Below are positions 22,461-33,272 of a DNA stretch of 64,000 nucleotides, piece after piece. Location of the stretch: contig OX377204.1 of NCBI GenBank assembly GCA_947396885.1, positions 20,157,706 to 20,221,705 of the forward strand. Reading direction: 5' to 3'. The notes below the pieces were generated by a model. The model saw only the letters and a program-made list of their open reading frames with translations. It ran no database searches and was not told the origin of the DNA. The number at the start of each line of letters is the position of its first letter. Position 1 is the stretch's first letter. The stretch comes from Heligmosomoides polygyrus polygyrus (lineage: Eukaryota > Nematoda > Chromadorea > Rhabditida > Heligmosomidae). Made by a program: the position numbers and the translations under genes.

Positions 22461-23354
22461 GGGAGGAGACAAAAGTAATGAGACTCTCCATGTCGTCCCA
22501 TATATCTCGTGTCTGGAGTCTGGCCTCGTGTTTATCGTATTTGTATGCTTGCATACTACTTACTGAAGGCCACCTGAAGTTACCACTTCCGCCCTTTCTA
22601 GAAGCATGCCAAAACCGCAGTCTCTCTCATGCCGAAACCCCAGTCTGACAAATCGACCTGTGTCGCGCAAACCTCGCCCAATTCCCAACCCGAGCAGCCT
22701 GGACTCAGTAGTCACGCAAGATGAGAAGGACGTCTCCTACATTAACCCTGCTAAGCTGCGAATCTGGGTGAGGCTTGGTGGCCCGTTACTGACCTTCGTT
22801 CGGCGAGATGTTCACGGCGAAAAGCACCTTCAGAGCTTTTGGGTCTGCGCTCATGAACCGGCATACAGTTATTTACCAAAAGAACAGCGATGGAGTCTAA
22901 GGCCATGGTAAATGAAATAGAAGAGGTGTACCTGCGACTCGAACTTATTCAGTCGCAGCGTTTCAAGAAGGTGCTCCTCTTCGACAACGCCACACCCCGT
23001 GGGGAACAAGTAACCACGGATAAGCTTGCCCAGCTGGGCTACGTTCACATGCCTTACCCAACGTATTCGCAGGAGATCTCTCCATGCGACTACCACTACT
23101 ACTTGAGCCTATAGCACTTCATGGTCGTAAGGGACACATGAACCCCACCAGTCCTTGGCAACCATATCGAGCGGTTGATCAATACCAGGCCCAAGCAATT
23201 CTGGAAGGACGGGATCAGGAAGTTGGCTGAGCGATGGCAGCACGTCACTGACCTTGATGGCGAACAAATTGCTCAACATCGTTGAGTTGTAATTGAGTTA
23301 TAGAGAGATAAGGAATTTTTTTCAATTTGTCTCATTACTTTTGCCCCTACCCCT
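22461..23354 (+). mobile_element. Mariner element with GACAAAAGTAATGAGAC termini
   Basis: The left end GGGAGGAGACAAAAGTAATG and right end CATTACTTTTGCCCCTACCC form an inverted repeat of about 24 bp with a 2-bp length difference. TA lies outside each end (22459-60, 23355-56). At about 894 bp it is internally deleted. The plus strand holds a transposase remnant. Its termini differ from the other two mariners here. Confidence 0.85.
22690..23285 (+). pseudogene. Mariner transposase, central and C-terminal remnant
   Basis: One frame gives DEKDVSYINPAKLRIWVRLG and RRDVHGEKHLQSFW, the segment around the first catalytic aspartate. A frame change near 22890 leads to KKVLLFDNATPRGEQVTTDK, LAQLGYVHMPYPTYSQEISP and CDYHYY, which hold the second aspartate (FDNATPR) and third acidic position (CDYH). 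The order and spacing match mariner, with a deleted middle. The N-terminal DNA-binding domain is absent. It ends near DGEQIAQHR. Not functional. Confidence 0.85.
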
Positions 23355-23789
23355 TAGTAAATCATAATGTATAATACTCACGCTGTCCAATTTCGACTTT
23401 TAACTCTCTCTAGTGTTTTGCAGTCATTCAGAATTTCAAATATAGGGAGCTTAAACCGACGAATTGTTGTAAAATGAGAACACAAGTAATAAGTCAAATT
23501 AATATAACATAACCATAATTTAATCAAATAATTGGATTGTGGTACACTGGTGGAGAGGTCAGTTAGGCAGTGCAGCTATGACGTGATTCCGAGTGAATGG
23601 GTAAATCACTTTCGAGCAGGTTTGAAGAATGAAGCACCTGGAAGTGCGGTCTTGTAGTTTTTGTTTTTTATAATTTATTAATCTGTTTATAAGAGTATTA
23701 GCATATGTATGTTGGTCACATGATAGCTTGCAACATTGGCAACAACAGGAACTTGTCATGGCGATTACGAAGAGAACCCCCTATCAACT

Positions 23790-24110
23790 TGTCTTCTGTT
23801 GCATTCCTATCAGCGTTGCCTCAGTTTTTGAAAGATTTTTTAAAATAGAAGTTAACGCTTCTGATCTGTTCTTTTTCTGAGTTAGACTCCCAATGATCAG
23901 CACGATTTATGAGCAAAAGTTTTTCACTGAAACGTTCATGCTTTAGAAATTGAATGATTGAACGCATGCTCCTGAGCACAAACCTGATTTCGACACAATG
24001 TATTTTGATTTCGTAGAAGCTTTCGACAAAGTCCCATGAGGTAGATTTGTTGCTAACCTTATAGAACTAGGTATTCATTCCAGGGCAACCTAATGGAAAA
24101 CGACTAAATA
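23790..24110 (+). pseudogene. CR1-like reverse transcriptase remnant (5' part)
   Basis: ISVASVFERFFK matches the fingers motif and DTMYFDFVEAFDKVP matches the catalytic block A, with the first aspartate, followed by IELGIHSRAT. In-frame stops follow at VP*GRF and AT*W. It is in the same orientation as the fragments at 25.24 and 26.72 kb and may be the start of the same old element. The expected 0.3 kb between the palm block and the 25.24-kb part is 1.1 kb here, so more DNA lies between. Confidence 0.7.
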
Positions 24111-24489
24111 GGAGGCGAGATGTCGACGGTTGCAGCTGAAAAATCTCCATGGCTACCCCTACAATTAGGAACAACCAAGTTGTATGTATCTATATAACAG
24201 TAATAATGCATGTTGGAATGGTAAGTGTTCGTGATACTACCGCTGTCATGAGTCAGTCACAGATCAAGTTCAGTTTTAAGTTCTGAAGAGTGGCTTCTTC
24301 AAGACCGAGAACCCCACCTCTGTCCGGCATGTCCCAATGCTGGCAATGAGCACATAATTCGGTTACATCAACGGCTATGATGAATGACTTTGAGAGATGA
24401 ACTCATAAATATTAATATGTATTTGAATAGAAAACGGCACTCAGTCATTTGAGAAAGGCCTTTCATGGTTATGCACTTTGTAGGGCACT

Positions 24490-24545
24490 CATTCGAGAAA
24501 GGGGAAGAAAGAAAGAGAGAAAGAAAGAGAACGACAGAGAGTGAG
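24490..24545. repeat. GAAA/GA-rich simple repeat
   Basis: GAAAGAAAGAGAGAAAGAAA and neighbouring GA-rich sequence form a purine microsatellite. The 24.1-25.2 kb stretch around it holds no gene I can support. Confidence 0.7.
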
Positions 24546-25239
24546 ATGGGGGAATTATTTAGTTGAAGGACGTGCGATAGGAACGCACACATTAGACTGC
24601 TCGATATGCATTGTGCGGGTCAAAGCGTTTGCAGAACGGTGTCCGCCCTTGTGATCACTTTGGCCTCTTGTTAGGGAGTTACCTACAAAGTATTTATTTA
24701 TCTCCTGGGGTCGGATACATCAGCAATTAAACCAGCGGTTATACAGGGTATAAGAAGTGAAGATTAATGCTTAATTGTGGGAATCTCTACCGCTTGCAGG
24801 GCGCGGCAAAATAACGGAGTTAAGTTCAATGTGATCGAAAAATGGCTTTATCCAGAACAGAAATTTTTGTATGGCACTGAATCCGCTGTATTTTTTTGTG
24901 CTGGTGGTATTCTATTCATGCTTGTAGTGCTTAATTTATGTGTATATTTAGAATGTTATACAAAGGTATGTAATGTAATTTTGGAGCATCATCGTCAGGG
25001 AAAGCGTTAACGTGAAATCGCCATGACACCTCAGTAGAGAGTAATCAAAGCATTTAAGCGGTCCTGAGCTTGCTGACGTAGTTGGTCGTCCAGCAAGAGG
25101 AAGAATTTGCGCCGTCAACATTTCTAGAAACCGAAATGTCATCAGATGCGAGTTTTATTCATTATATACACGCATTAGCTTCCCATGCTTGCGGAAAAAA
25201 CTGGTATCAAGTGCGTTGCGTTTGCGTTTTGCGATCTTA

Positions 25240-25417
25240 AACCCTGTCAAAGCCCCGATGTCAGTATGGGTTCCAAGGCGCTGCAGACGGCTCTATCCAT
25301 TGTATGCAATTGAGCTAACGAATAGAATTAACCGCTCTCGAAAAAAAAGACTCTTATGTTACGCATTGGTAGGAGAAACAGCTCAATGACCTACTATATT
25401 GAAGGAACACCTATCAC
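25240..25417 (+). pseudogene. CR1-like reverse transcriptase, middle part, three Trp-position stops
   Basis: The frame reads SPDVSMGSKALQTALSIVCN, a stop, ANE, a stop, N, a stop, then PLSKKKTLMLRIG and MTYYIEGTPITE. This is the region after the YADD block in CR1-type proteins. The stops TGA (25311-13), TAG (25323-25) and TAA (25329-31) lie around the W...W.PLS motif, where family members have tryptophans. The sequence resumes at 26717 with the missing VKDLGF after a minus-strand CR1 insertion. Confidence 0.8.
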
Positions 25418-25423
25418 AGAAGT

Positions 25424-26710
25424 TTATTTATTTATTTATTTTATTTATTTATTCAAAGCGAGAATGTAATTCACGCATGGAAACATAAAGCAAACAAAAA
25501 ACAAGGACAAAACATCATCACACATCAATCGACTACAATGACAATTAAGAACTTCAACAAGCGATAGCTCTACTCCAAACATGTGTGGACATTGAAATTA
25601 TATCGTCGTATCTACCAAGAAGCAAGTTTAGTTCCGTAAGAGTTCTATAAGTTAAGAAATCTGTTCTAAGTCTTGACTTTGCAACTGGCACACGTAGTTT
25701 GAGCTTTCCTCTGACGGATCTCGTCAGCTCTCCGTCCAAGAATTCTTCTGTGTCGTTGTTCCGCTTTTGGTGAGAATTTTAAACATCATGATAAGATCTG
25801 CTCTCCTTCGCCTGCTCACTAGTGACGGCAGACCAAATAGTTCAGATCTTTGAGGCCCGTTAGGAATCATGTCATAGCTGACCGGGAAGCACCTCATCAT
25901 CAGCTTTCTGGTAAAGCTGTTCTGAATGCTCTCAAGAAGATCGACGTCTTTCTTTCTGGTCGGATTGAAGACTGTTGTTCCCGATTCTACGATTGGTCTT
26001 ACGTAGGCCTTGTAAGCACGGATGTAAACTTCCGGGATGTCTGACTTCAGGACTCGGAATAGGTTACATATACGGTAATTTGCTTTTCTCACTAGAAGGC
26101 TACAGTGTTTGCTGAAAGAAAGATCTCTCTTAATTATGAAGCCCAGATCCCGAGCTTCTTCCTCTTTGGCTAAAACCTGACCGCAGATGGTATAAATGGG
26201 GATATCAATGTGACTTCTTGATCCAATCATAAGCAAATGAGCTTTTTTTCTGCCTAAAGAGGAAGCTCCCATTTGTTTGCCCTGCTACTGATATAATCAA
26301 TTGCTATCTGAAGTGTGTTTGAATCTTCTGGGCTCACGACACTCTTGTAAGTCTTGATGTCGTCGGCGAACATTTTACACTTGACGCTCAGCCTAATAAT
26401 CGAGTTAGCAAATCATATGTGTACAGTAAAAACAACAGCGGGGACAGTACTCCACCTTGGTGCACACCACTAAATGTAGTGAAAGGCTCAGAGTACTTGT
26501 CCTTGATCCTAACCTGATAAGTCCTATTTTTTAAAAACTGTCTAGTCCAGTTGACGATCCTGGGATGAATTCCCACCACTTCGATTTTTGCCATCAATTT
26601 ATCTAACGGAACTTTATCAAAAGCCTTGGAAAAATCAAAGTACACTACATCAGTACGATTTCTTCCTTCCAAAGCCTTTGACCAATCCTTCATAGAGCTG
26701 AGTAAGTTGA
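25424..26710 (-). mobile_element. CR1-like LINE, 5'-truncated, inserted in an older CR1-like copy
   Basis: In its own orientation it starts within the reverse transcriptase at about 26710 and ends in a (TAAA)n tail at 25424-25456. The short direct repeat AGAAGT (25418-25423 and 26711-26716) flanks it. Joining the outer halves puts PITE next to VKDLGF in frame, so the boundaries are well supported although the TSD is short. Confidence 0.85.
25554..26693 (-). pseudogene. CR1-like reverse transcriptase remnant
   Basis: The first frame (26693-26388) has DVVYFDFSKAFDKVP (block A with catalytic Asp), VGIHPRIVNWTRQFLKNRTY and FSGVHQGGVLSPLLFLLYTY. The second (26272-25724) has the post-catalytic region: EEARDLGFIIKRDLSFSKHC, YVRPIVESGTTVFNPTRKKD and QNSFTRKLMMR. 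A third frame, ending at 25554, gives the C-terminus (KLKLRVPVAKSRLRTDF). The YADD region between them is damaged, with about 115 bp lacking an open frame. At least two frameshifts are needed. It would have copied LINE RNA at a nicked target, but is dead. Confidence 0.88.
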
Positions 26711-26716
26711 AGAAGT

Positions 26717-27250
26717 AAAGGATCTAGGATTTCTTATAACGCGGAATTTAACTTTTGATGCCCACTGTGAACATCTAGCAGTTAGAGCTCTCGCTGGCGC
26801 ATCAACTGTTTAGAGCCCTTGTTACGGATGACTCTGCAATACTTCTTCGAGCTTACGAGACATACATTGGCCCACTTCTGCAATATGGCACAGTCGGTTT
26901 CAACCCTCATAAAGTTAAAATTATTGAAGCATTGGAGAAGACTCAAAACAGTTTCAATAGAAAGCTCTTCATTAGGAAGCGAGGGTTTTGTTATCTCGAT
27001 TTTTCATCCATGAAGTCAACATTCAGCTAGGGTTACAGACGCTGGCTGAACGCAGGCAAATCTTTGACCTTCTAATGGTTCACAAAATAGTAACTGCTGC
27101 TTGCGCAATTGCAGCGGAGGGTTTCCTGAATCTCAGGCCATCGTGAACTTGTAGCTCCACAATAAAACTGTTCATACAGGAGCCATGCTTGCATGTAGGA
27201 CTCAGTTCTTCGTGAATAGAGCTACTGCAGCTTATATAAAATTTTCCAAA
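26717..27250 (+). pseudogene. CR1-like reverse transcriptase, C-terminal part of the interrupted element
   Basis: It continues from 25417 with VKDLGFLITRNLTFDAHCEH, then ILLRAYETYIGPLLQYGTVG, EALEKTQNSFNRKLFIR and a degraded tail. It has a stop and frameshift near 26812 and further damage after 27010. The pyrimidine-rich DNA at 27340-27480 may be its 3' UTR. Confidence 0.8.
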
Positions 27251-27726
27251 AACCACTTACCCACTTCTCTAAATGGTTAACAAACACCTCGCCAAATGTG
27301 GACCTGATGCATCTCTCTGATAGACAAATTTGGCCTTCATTTGCTTTCCCTCTGCTTCTTTCGTTTTTATTTTATTTTTTCCTAAACTCTCTATCTTATG
27401 ATGTTTCTGCTGTTTGTTTCATTTCTGCATTTCTTCCTCTTAGGAGTGATATTGTTGTGACACATGAAATGTTTCACGTAATCCTACTATATATAATCGG
27501 CTAATGTCACGTGTCCGTCACGGGGAGGTGGGACTGAAGCCAAAAGATGCCTATAACAGTGCGGCGTATGCCAGCCGGGCTTTCTTTGAACTTGACCATG
27601 GGCGATTGCTGACGAACTATATCCTTGGAGGTTGAGCGTCCAAGTTTACGAGATATTCAGGGGGAAATGCGTCAGGATATGAATGGGGATCGAGTGCAGA
27701 GCGTAAGGATTAAGGAAGCGCGCCCT

Positions 27727-28036
27727 AGACGTCGTTCAGCGTGCGTCTGAATTCAGAACACGTGCTGGAGACGTCGTTAAACTTGCGTAGGGATTCAAAA
27801 GACGTGCTTAAGACGTCGTCTAACGTGCGTAGGTATTCAGAAGACCTTCGCTAGACGTCGTGAGTCAAGATTCAGAAGACCTGCGCTAGACGTCGTCCAA
27901 CGTGCGTAGGGATTCAGAAGACGTCGTCTAACGTGCGTAGGGATTCAGAAGACGTGCTGAAGACGTCGCTCAACGTAAGCAGTGATTTAGAAGACACGCT
28001 GAAGACGTCGTCCAACTTGCGTAGGAATTCCGAGTA
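27727..28036. repeat. Tandem repeat, 42-bp unit with GACGTC core
   Basis: GACGTCG occurs at 27728, 27770, 27812, 27854, 27889, 27920, 27962 and 28004. Spacing is 42 bp except for two shorter steps (35 and 31). Each unit also carries a GCGTAGGGATTCAGAAGACG-like part. The array lies between CR1 and RTE remnants and has no ORF of note. Confidence 0.9.
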
Positions 28037-28224
28037 AGGGCGACCAATAGGTATATGCGCAGTGAAAATCCTGCTCCACCATATCTCACTGCACTAATCT
28101 ATATAGTAGGACCAGTTTTTTTTTACTGTAAGAAGGCCTAAAGAAGAAAGCAGGAAGACTGAAGTTGTTCTATTCTCGGGGTTTGGGGGTGAAGCCCCCA
28201 ACCAGACGTTTGGCGGCCGCTAGC

Positions 28225-29300
28225 CCTCAAGGCTTCAAGCGCTCTGGTGTCTTGCTATCGCAGAGCACACCAGTCAACGAAGGCTCTTGGACCAAGCTGA
28301 ACTCATGCGTAAATTCACTTCATTCATCAGGTCAGATGCTATTGATGGTCCCAGATATGCAATTGAAAAACAAAGTGGTGACAGTTTGATGCAATTGACC
28401 TTGAGACCTTGACCTCTATAACGTCCGTCGCTAGATACTCGATCTTCTTGAGGTTCAATTTGAGCCCAAACCGCTTTGCGATCACACGGAGCATCCACTT
28501 TTCGCTTGAGTTCAGTTTTACCTTCGCAAGCAAGCATCACGTCATCAGTATGGTGCAGCAACGTCCAAGGAAGGGCTTCTGATGATCTCGTGCGATGACA
28601 CCCAGGATGACTCCAAAATATAGTGGGGAAAGCGCAGAACCCTGGTGCACTCCGACAGAAATGGTAAACTCTATCGAGGTCCTAGCTGCAGCTTGAAATC
28701 GACTCGTTGGGCAAGAGTAGAGGAATCGCACTCACTCTCTGAGTTCCTCTGCAACGCCGTGATTTTGCAATGTATACCATATCAGTTCACACGGTATGCG
28801 GTCAAAGGCCTTCTCCAAATTGAGGAAGGTGATATGCACTGGCTTCTGTATCTTACGATGTTTCCCTATCAGGAGGCAGGTGACGTGTGTGGCATCAATT
28901 AGCCCACAGCCAGGCACGAAGCCGCACTGATTGCTGGAGGAAAGCTGGACGATGTTACTAAGCCGTTCATCAACAATTCGCTCAAATATCTTCATGGAGA
29001 GCAAAAGCAAGCGAATCTGACGGTGGCACTCTGTAGAATTCTTCCAAATTGGGATCTCCAGGGCGTACGCCCAACACTGTTCCACAAGTCAGCCGCCACA
29101 TTGTGGGGCCCAGTTGCTTTGTCTGGCCTCACCCTCTTCAAGGAGCAACTAGTCTGCGATACGTACAGTCTACTACCACATACGCTCATTCACTCTCTAA
29201 AAGTGTGCCCAACGACCTGGCAGCTTTTTGGTTCTTGCGGCCCAGAATGGCGGCCTCTTCGTGCCGAGAAAACGGGCACTCAGTTTTGAGTTCTGATGTA
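28225..29300 (-). pseudogene. Old, heavily decayed RTE reverse transcriptase
   Basis: Minus-strand pieces match the full-length RTE copies at 31.9 and 43.6 kb. At 29189-28992 there is a KRVRPDKATGPHNVAADLWN segment. At 29085-28732 come SMKIFERIVDERLSNIVQLS, NQCGFVPGCGLIDATH and NLEKAFDRIPCELIWYTLQN. At 28731-28537 there is ISVGVHQGSALSPL, and at 28561-28300 fragments around LACEGKTEL and LKLNLKKIEYL. Frames change repeatedly. Endonuclease and the C-terminal third are missing or unrecognisable. No TSD is visible. It is older than the other copies of its family here. Confidence 0.85.
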
Positions 29301-29559
29301 TCATGAACTTCTTGCCCCGATGACAACGCTTCAAGGAGCGAGGTAGATGCTAACGAGGAGGATCCAAGTCGGAGGAATGAGCAGCATGGGACAGGAATAT
29401 CCGTCCAATTTGGGATTCTCCTTGCGGATCAGTTTCGTGAGCGTCGTTGCGAAAGTATAAAATACTTTCATGTTCAAGATAAATTTTAGAATGATTTTTT
29501 TAGTTTTAATTTATCTACCCGATATGTGTATACATCGTTTAAAAGTTTTTACATAAAAT

Positions 29560-30150
29560 TTAAAGAATGTTGTAAAAAACACAAAGGCGGTTGTTTTTTG
29601 GCGCCGAAAAAGGGGTTGCGCCATGCCCTCGTCTTATTCAATTGGTAACAACATTTCTGTTTGCATGGAGTTTCATACTTCTAAACGATTCGAAGATATT
29701 TGCAAAAAAACACATGTTCCCGCTTCCATGCTTTGGGTCAGCAGCCCTTGCTATTTTAGTTTTTCGTTGATACACAATTATCGAAGGCTGTACCATCCAC
29801 GTTACACAGACTAGAAATTGTCTTAAATACCATGCAGACATCGTTCAGTTTTCCGCGACGTTATAAGGTATGAATACCAAGTAATGCGTTTCTAATTACA
29901 AATCTTGGAAAGTGAGACTACATCCATGTATCTAGTCGTAAAGCTTCTTGTAAACTGTACAGCTTCCACGTCGAATTGGACACTCTTTTAAGACTTTTAA
30001 AATCAAAAACCCCATGCAAGAAAAAATTTTGCTTTCAGTCGAATAAAAAGCGCGACGTCTTAAACGAGGACATGGTGCATTCTGTTCTTTTCGCACTAAA
30101 AAATTGCCGCTGTCATTCTCTTCAAAACAAATTTTAAACCATTTGGTAAC
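29560..30150. repeat. Partial copies of the CCATTTTCACG MITE family
   Basis: TTGCGCCATGCCCTCGTCTT at about 29614 matches the MITE interior. CTTCCACGTCGAATTGGACAC at about 29961 matches a terminus, followed by interior sequence shared with 57.45-57.65 kb. The arrangement is broken, so these are at least two partial copies. Confidence 0.45.
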
Positions 30151-30250
30151 AATATAGTTTAGCAGATTAATAAGCCATCGACCGGTGAACTTTGTCCAAA
30201 TACCAGATTTAGGGAAAGAAGTTTTCAGTTTAAAGATCCTTTAGTATTTA

Positions 30251-31215
30251 ACACAAAACCCAGCAACGGTTGGGTAAGGCCTCTCGCTCAAGCGCCATCT
30301 CTTTTTCTGCTATTTTATTTGGCAGGTGAATTGCTCTAAGCAACTTCCACATCCGCCGTCCGTAGAGTAGCTGATAAGTCGTTAAGCTTTTCCTGCAAGA
30401 GTGTCGTGAATTTCATTGAAATCGAGATTTATACAAGGTGGAAGCACGGCGCATACTGCTGGCGACGGGCGATGTAGTAGGACAGCACTACTTTTTGCAA
30501 TATTATTAACTCCTTGAGCAACAAGCAGTCCAACGTAGAATAAGAAGGAAACTTCAGCCATGGAAACCGAACGAGAAACAGGTCGCGTTTAAGTGCATCG
30601 CTTAATGAGTTTCCTAATCCTCATGCTCGTTAGGCGCTGAAAAAACCAAATCAATTCGTTATCGCATTGTTGAGCAGAGCACGCAGGTGTTCAATGTCGA
30701 CACTTAATTCATCGAGGAGAGTAAGCCTCTGATGTTCGTCTGGGCCACCAAGTCCTTCGGCAAACGACTGCATGCACAAAGATCCTAGCAGGAAGTCAGG
30801 AAACATTCAGTGGCTCGAGATGAAAGTACATTCTTTCTCCTACTTTCAGATCCCTAAATTCTTCTGGATCTTTTTGGAGAGGTGGCCAAGATCGTCAGAA
30901 AGGACTGTTACATATCTACAAGGGTTAAGGAGCTTTCACTTCTTCAACTTTTCAGTTACTTCGCTGTGACAGACAACAAAACAGATATATAGCCGTCATC
31001 TGAAGCCGAACATCCGCCTCAACGGATTATGACGGCTATAATCTTGCTTTTGTACGGCGTTTCTAAATATAAATGAAGGATGTAGATAAGCCATAGGCAG
31101 CGTTTGTAGCTAAAGTGGAATCCCACAAATATGTATATGGAAATACTGGAACGTTCTCTACACATCACTTTTCTATGATCTGCGAAGACGTTTCCTTAGA
31201 ATAATATGCCTTCAA
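30251..31215. other. Gene-free stretch
   Basis: No coding region is supported. A 12-bp inverted repeat (TATAGCCGTCAT / ATGACGGCTATA) near 30990-31042 could form a small stem-loop. Nothing else stands out. Confidence 0.4.
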
Positions 31216-31217
31216 AG

Positions 31218-31450
31218 GGCGAGTTTAGCGCAGTCGGAGTTGCGCACGCCTTATCCCTTGATGGTTCACGATTCATCCAAGATAACCGGACTCTCTGTCC
31301 CTCCGGAAAACTGGCGCCGAACCAGCCCAGGAAGGACAGTGCACTGTCCTGTTTTTTGCCTGATCGCATCAAGTCGTTGTGGGCCAAATTCTGGCTCAAA
31401 TCCCCATCATGTATACCCCATAGAAGGAGAATACGTGAAGCATCCAAATA
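31218..31450 (+). repeat. tRNA-derived SINE copy, diverged
   Basis: A perfect A box TAGCGCAGTCGG lies at 31226-31237 and a diverged GGTTCACGATTCATCC serves as B box. Later segments (GTCGTTGTGGGCCAAATTC, AAGGAGAATACGTGAAGCATCC) align with the family 3' half. The two overlapping plus-strand frames here are incidental. Confidence 0.65.
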
Positions 31451-31917
31451 GGCCCAGCCTGTCCTTTTTGTACTTCAGATAGCATTCAACTGAACAACAC
31501 TCTTGGTTGCACTGCATCTCCTAGCCTCGTCAGGAAAAACAGAGAACTGAGTACCTGAAGCAGAGAGGCGTTGAACCGACCCCACAAACGACTCATGGTT
31601 ACGTAACTAGCACATTTGGTATCGAAGAGCAGTGAACTTCGCTACCAAATACTAAATTGATTTGAATTTTTGAAAATATAAATTGGAAATTAAAATGATA
31701 TGTTCAGATTAGACACTCTTCTAGTGGTCAGCTAGCCTATGATCCTTGAAATCAGTACGAACTTAGGTACAGCTTAAACTGCGAACTCTCCAAGGTGGTT
31801 AGAGTAATTTTTGCTCAGGAAAATCTTGAATAACTTTTTTGAATTTTTGTTTAGCTGCCTGTTGAATAATATTAAATAAGTGAACACGATTGGTGGCGAT
31901 GTCCGTTCCTCCACGTA

Positions 31918-33109
31918 GTGCCACTGGAAGCTGCTTGCTCTTGCGAGCCGAGCCAATCACGGACAATCGAATGCAGGCGACAGGCCCTAGTGACAGGCCG
32001 GCCTATGAATATCCTGTGTCACATCATATGGTTAATGACGTTACAGAGTTCTCGAGATAATGCTACGGCGTCCGCGGGAGCCGACGCGCACTCGCAAAGC
32101 CCGGCGAGTGTGAGAAGTGTGCGAGGGTCCCTGATGCGAGGACGGCATCGGGGGGCAACTGAGCTAGTCAGAAAGTCCCGTAACGTAGGCAAGACCCGCG
32201 TAGCAACGTTGAATGTGGGTACGTTGACGGGCCGCTCGTGCGAGTTGGTAGAAGCACTGGAGCGAAGAAAGATAGATTTCTGGGCGGTGCAGGAGACGAG
32301 GTGGTCCTGCAGCAAGTCAAGGGACATAGGACGTGGCTTCAAGGCTGTTCTATGTGGAAGTCCCAGGACCACCAGTGGTGTCGGTATGATCGTCTCCGAG
32401 CGTTTTCGTGACGCGATTGCAAGCGTAGAACGTTTCGATGACCGCTTGATGAGGATTGTTGTCGCCGTAGAAGAGCGAGATGTCATTTCTTTTCCGCGTA
32501 TGCTCCGCAGACAAGTTGCTCCGAGCAAACCAAGGACGAGTTCTGGTCCCTGCTTGATGAGAAGACAGCGGAAGTGCCGTCACAAGACATTATTGTTGTG
32601 GCAGGTGACCTTAATGGTCACGTCGGAGCAACGAAAGATGGTTACAGCTGTCATGGTGGTTTTGGCTATGGGTTACGCAACGCCGATGGTGAGCGTATAC
32701 TTGAGTATGCAGATTCACCTGACCTCACCATCGTGAACACCAAATTTCGAAAGCGTGACTCCCACCTCATCTCGTTTTATAGCGGGGACACCAAAACGCA
32801 GATTGATTATGTCCTTGTTAGGCGTCGCGACCAAGGTCTTGTCACAGACACGAAGGCCGTACCGTATGAGAGGTTGCCACGCAACACCGTCCACTGATCT
32901 GCTCGATGAAGATCACACCTCCGAGGTGTAAACGTGTTGATCGATGCGGGACGGCTAGAATCAAATGGTGGCGACTGAAAGAGAAGGAAGCACCTGTTAT
33001 TTCTCGCATTCGGTTGCCGACGGTAACAACTGTCGACGAAACCTGGAAGGATGCTAACGATGCGATAACTCGGGCTGCGCGCCTCGAACTCGGCACAACG
33101 AAGCCTTGA
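31918..33109 (+). pseudogene. RTE apurinic-type endonuclease domain, frameshifted
   Basis: Frame one gives RVATLNVGTLTGRSCELVEA, VQETRWSC and RTTSGVGMIVSERFRD, the N-terminal half with the catalytic Glu of the QETRW block. A shift near 32490 moves the reading to the next frame, with VVAGDLNGHVGATKDGYSCH, HLISFYSGDTKTQIDYVLVR and further residues. Another shift near 32890 leads to RCGTARIKWWRLKEKEAPVI, ending in TGA at 33107-33109 where the other copy has glycine. The domain would nick DNA to prime reverse transcription. The D/H-rich end (the HRPL block in the other copy) is disrupted. Confidence 0.9.
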
Positions 33110-33272
33110 CGGCGTTGGCTGTGGACGGACGTTGTCAGAGAGAAGGTCAGGAAAAAGAAACGGCTATATCACGTATTTATCGGTGATTAAACAGTCGATA
33201 ATTGGCGGAATTATCGAGAAGCGAAGAAAGCGGCAAAGAAGGCAGTAGCCGCTGCTAAAGCCGCACGCTGAT

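Noticed and set aside
24777..25010. Small plus-strand frame with a predicted membrane segment (AVFFCAGGILFMLVVLNLCV).
   Set aside because: Hydrophobic runs are common by chance in T-rich DNA. There is no family match, splice context or neighbour to support it.
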